Positions 5,532 to 6,217 of a stretch of DNA of 6,217 nt are shown one piece after another. Every line of letters starts with the position of its first letter. Position 1 is the first letter of the stretch. The notes below the pieces were generated by a model. The model did no database searches. It was given only the letters and a program-made list of their open reading frames with translations, and was not told where the DNA came from. A program made the position numbers and the translations under genes. The DNA is from Actinomycetota bacterium (GTDB lineage: Bacteria; Actinomycetota; Acidimicrobiia; Acidimicrobiales; Ilumatobacteraceae), in the NCBI GenBank assembly GCA_005793785.1, contig SXPW01000155.1, positions 1 through 6,217 on the forward strand. The letters are read 5' to 3'.

Positions 5532-6217
5532 CTTCGACCGGGATGCTCGCCGTCTTTCCCGAATCGCCCGCTATCGATCTCGCACGCACACTCGACCTGT
5601 CGGGCTACTCATGGAAAGGCGTTACCTCCTCCGATTCGGTCGCTCGCCTCGCGCCGACCGACGGCTGGGTGGGTGCCGTCGTCTGTTGTGACGAGGATCC
5701 CGAGACCGGCTGGACGTTGTGCCGCGCGCTGCGGAGACTCGATCGGCCCGTGCGTCGAATCCTCGTCCTCATCACCGGTGCCCACATCGCCGACTTGGAG
5801 ATTCGCGAGAATCTCTTCGATGACTTCCTGCTGTCGCCGTTCCACCCGCGCGAATTGGAAGCACGCCTTCGTCACTTGTTCTACAACGAATTGACGGCGC
5901 CTTCATCGAGTGTGGTGGAGCACTCCGGACTTCGTCTCAATCTCGAGACGTACCAGGCAACGTTCGGTGGTCGTCCACTCGATCTCACGTACATGGAATA
6001 CGAGTTGCTCAAGTACTTGGTGCAGCATCCAGGTCGGGTGTTCTCACGCGAGATTCTTCTGTCAGAGGTGTGGGGCTACGAATACTTCGGCGGGGCGCGA
6101 ACGGTGGACGTGCACGTGCGACGTCTGCGTGCGAAACTCGGCGAGGAACACGCTCATCTCATCGAGACGGTACGAAGCGTCGGGTATCGCTTCGGCGCCT
6201 CCAAGTGGTCGGGCTGA
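5528..6217 (+). CDS. Atypical GlnR-like OmpR-family response regulator (probable nitrogen regulator)
   Basis: DNA-binding regulator of 229 residues with a degenerate receiver domain (about 1-120) and an intact OmpR-type winged helix (about 134-223). The DNA-binding part, including GRPLDLTYMEYELLKYL (149-165), EVWGYEYFGGARTVDVHVRR (180-199) and ETVRSVGY (213-220), is very close to actinobacterial GlnR, the global nitrogen regulator. In the receiver, the usual N-terminal acidic pair is missing and the Lys before Pro-Phe is Ser103 (LLSPF). Ungapped comparison with GlnR puts Cys53 where its conserved Asp stands, with Asp55 two residues on; Thr83 is kept. Phosphorylation by a histidine kinase is therefore doubtful, as has been proposed for GlnR itself, and no kinase gene is adjacent. 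The ATG overlaps the synthetase stop codon (ATGA), indicating translational coupling; a longer start at 5441 would overlap the synthetase by 91 bases and is rejected. It could be true GlnR or a lineage-specific paralogue. The stop codon is the last codon of the window. Confidence 0.92.
   Translation: MTSTGMLAVFPESPAIDLARTLDLSGYSWKGVTSSDSVARLAPTDGWVGAVVCCDEDPETGWTLCRALRRLDRPVRRILVLITGAHIADLEIRENLFDDFLLSPFHPRELEARLRHLFYNELTAPSSSVVEHSGLRLNLETYQATFGGRPLDLTYMEYELLKYLVQHPGRVFSREILLSEVWGYEYFGGARTVDVHVRRLRAKLGEEHAHLIETVRSVGYRFGASKWSG

Overview
The window is gene-dense and moderately GC-rich (roughly 60% by eye). It looks like the chromosome of an actinobacterium. The evidence is the glutamine synthetase I, which closely resembles mycobacterial GlnA2, and the last gene, an OmpR-family regulator whose DNA-binding half closely resembles actinobacterial GlnR. 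A deep-branching lineage such as Acidimicrobiia would fit, but that placement is inference.

Layout: (1) bases 9-1196, plus strand, a 12-helix major facilitator transporter whose true start may lie before the window. (2) bases 1174-2898, minus strand, glutamine-dependent NAD+ synthetase (nadE), convergent with the transporter and overlapping its 3' end by 23 bases. (3) bases 2899-3037, a 139-base divergent promoter region holding a perfect 14-base palindrome, a partial GlnR-box-like element and a possible leaderless promoter for nadE. (4) bases 3038-4099, plus strand, a type II (eukaryote-like) glutamine synthetase with a lysine-rich tail. (5) bases 4100-4193, a strong GC-rich hairpin without a T-tract, then the ribosome-binding site of the next gene. 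(6) bases 4194-5531, plus strand, a GlnA2-like type I glutamine synthetase. (7) bases 5528-6217, plus strand, an atypical GlnR-like response regulator overlapping the synthetase by four bases (ATGA).

The right half forms a compact nitrogen-assimilation cluster: two unrelated-size glutamine synthetases in tandem, the second translationally coupled to a probable nitrogen regulator. The divergent nadE consumes glutamine as its amide donor, so both directions from the shared intergenic region concern glutamine production or use. Neither synthetase appears to be controlled by adenylylation: type II enzymes are not, and the type I enzyme has Phe where the modified Tyr would be. Control by transcription, through the linked regulator, is therefore a reasonable hypothesis. 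I see no mobile elements, CRISPR arrays, tRNA or rRNA genes, and no clearly novel system. The most interesting points are the synthetase-regulator coupling, the degenerate receiver domain, and a Glu-to-Asp change at a predicted metal ligand of the GlnA2-like enzyme.
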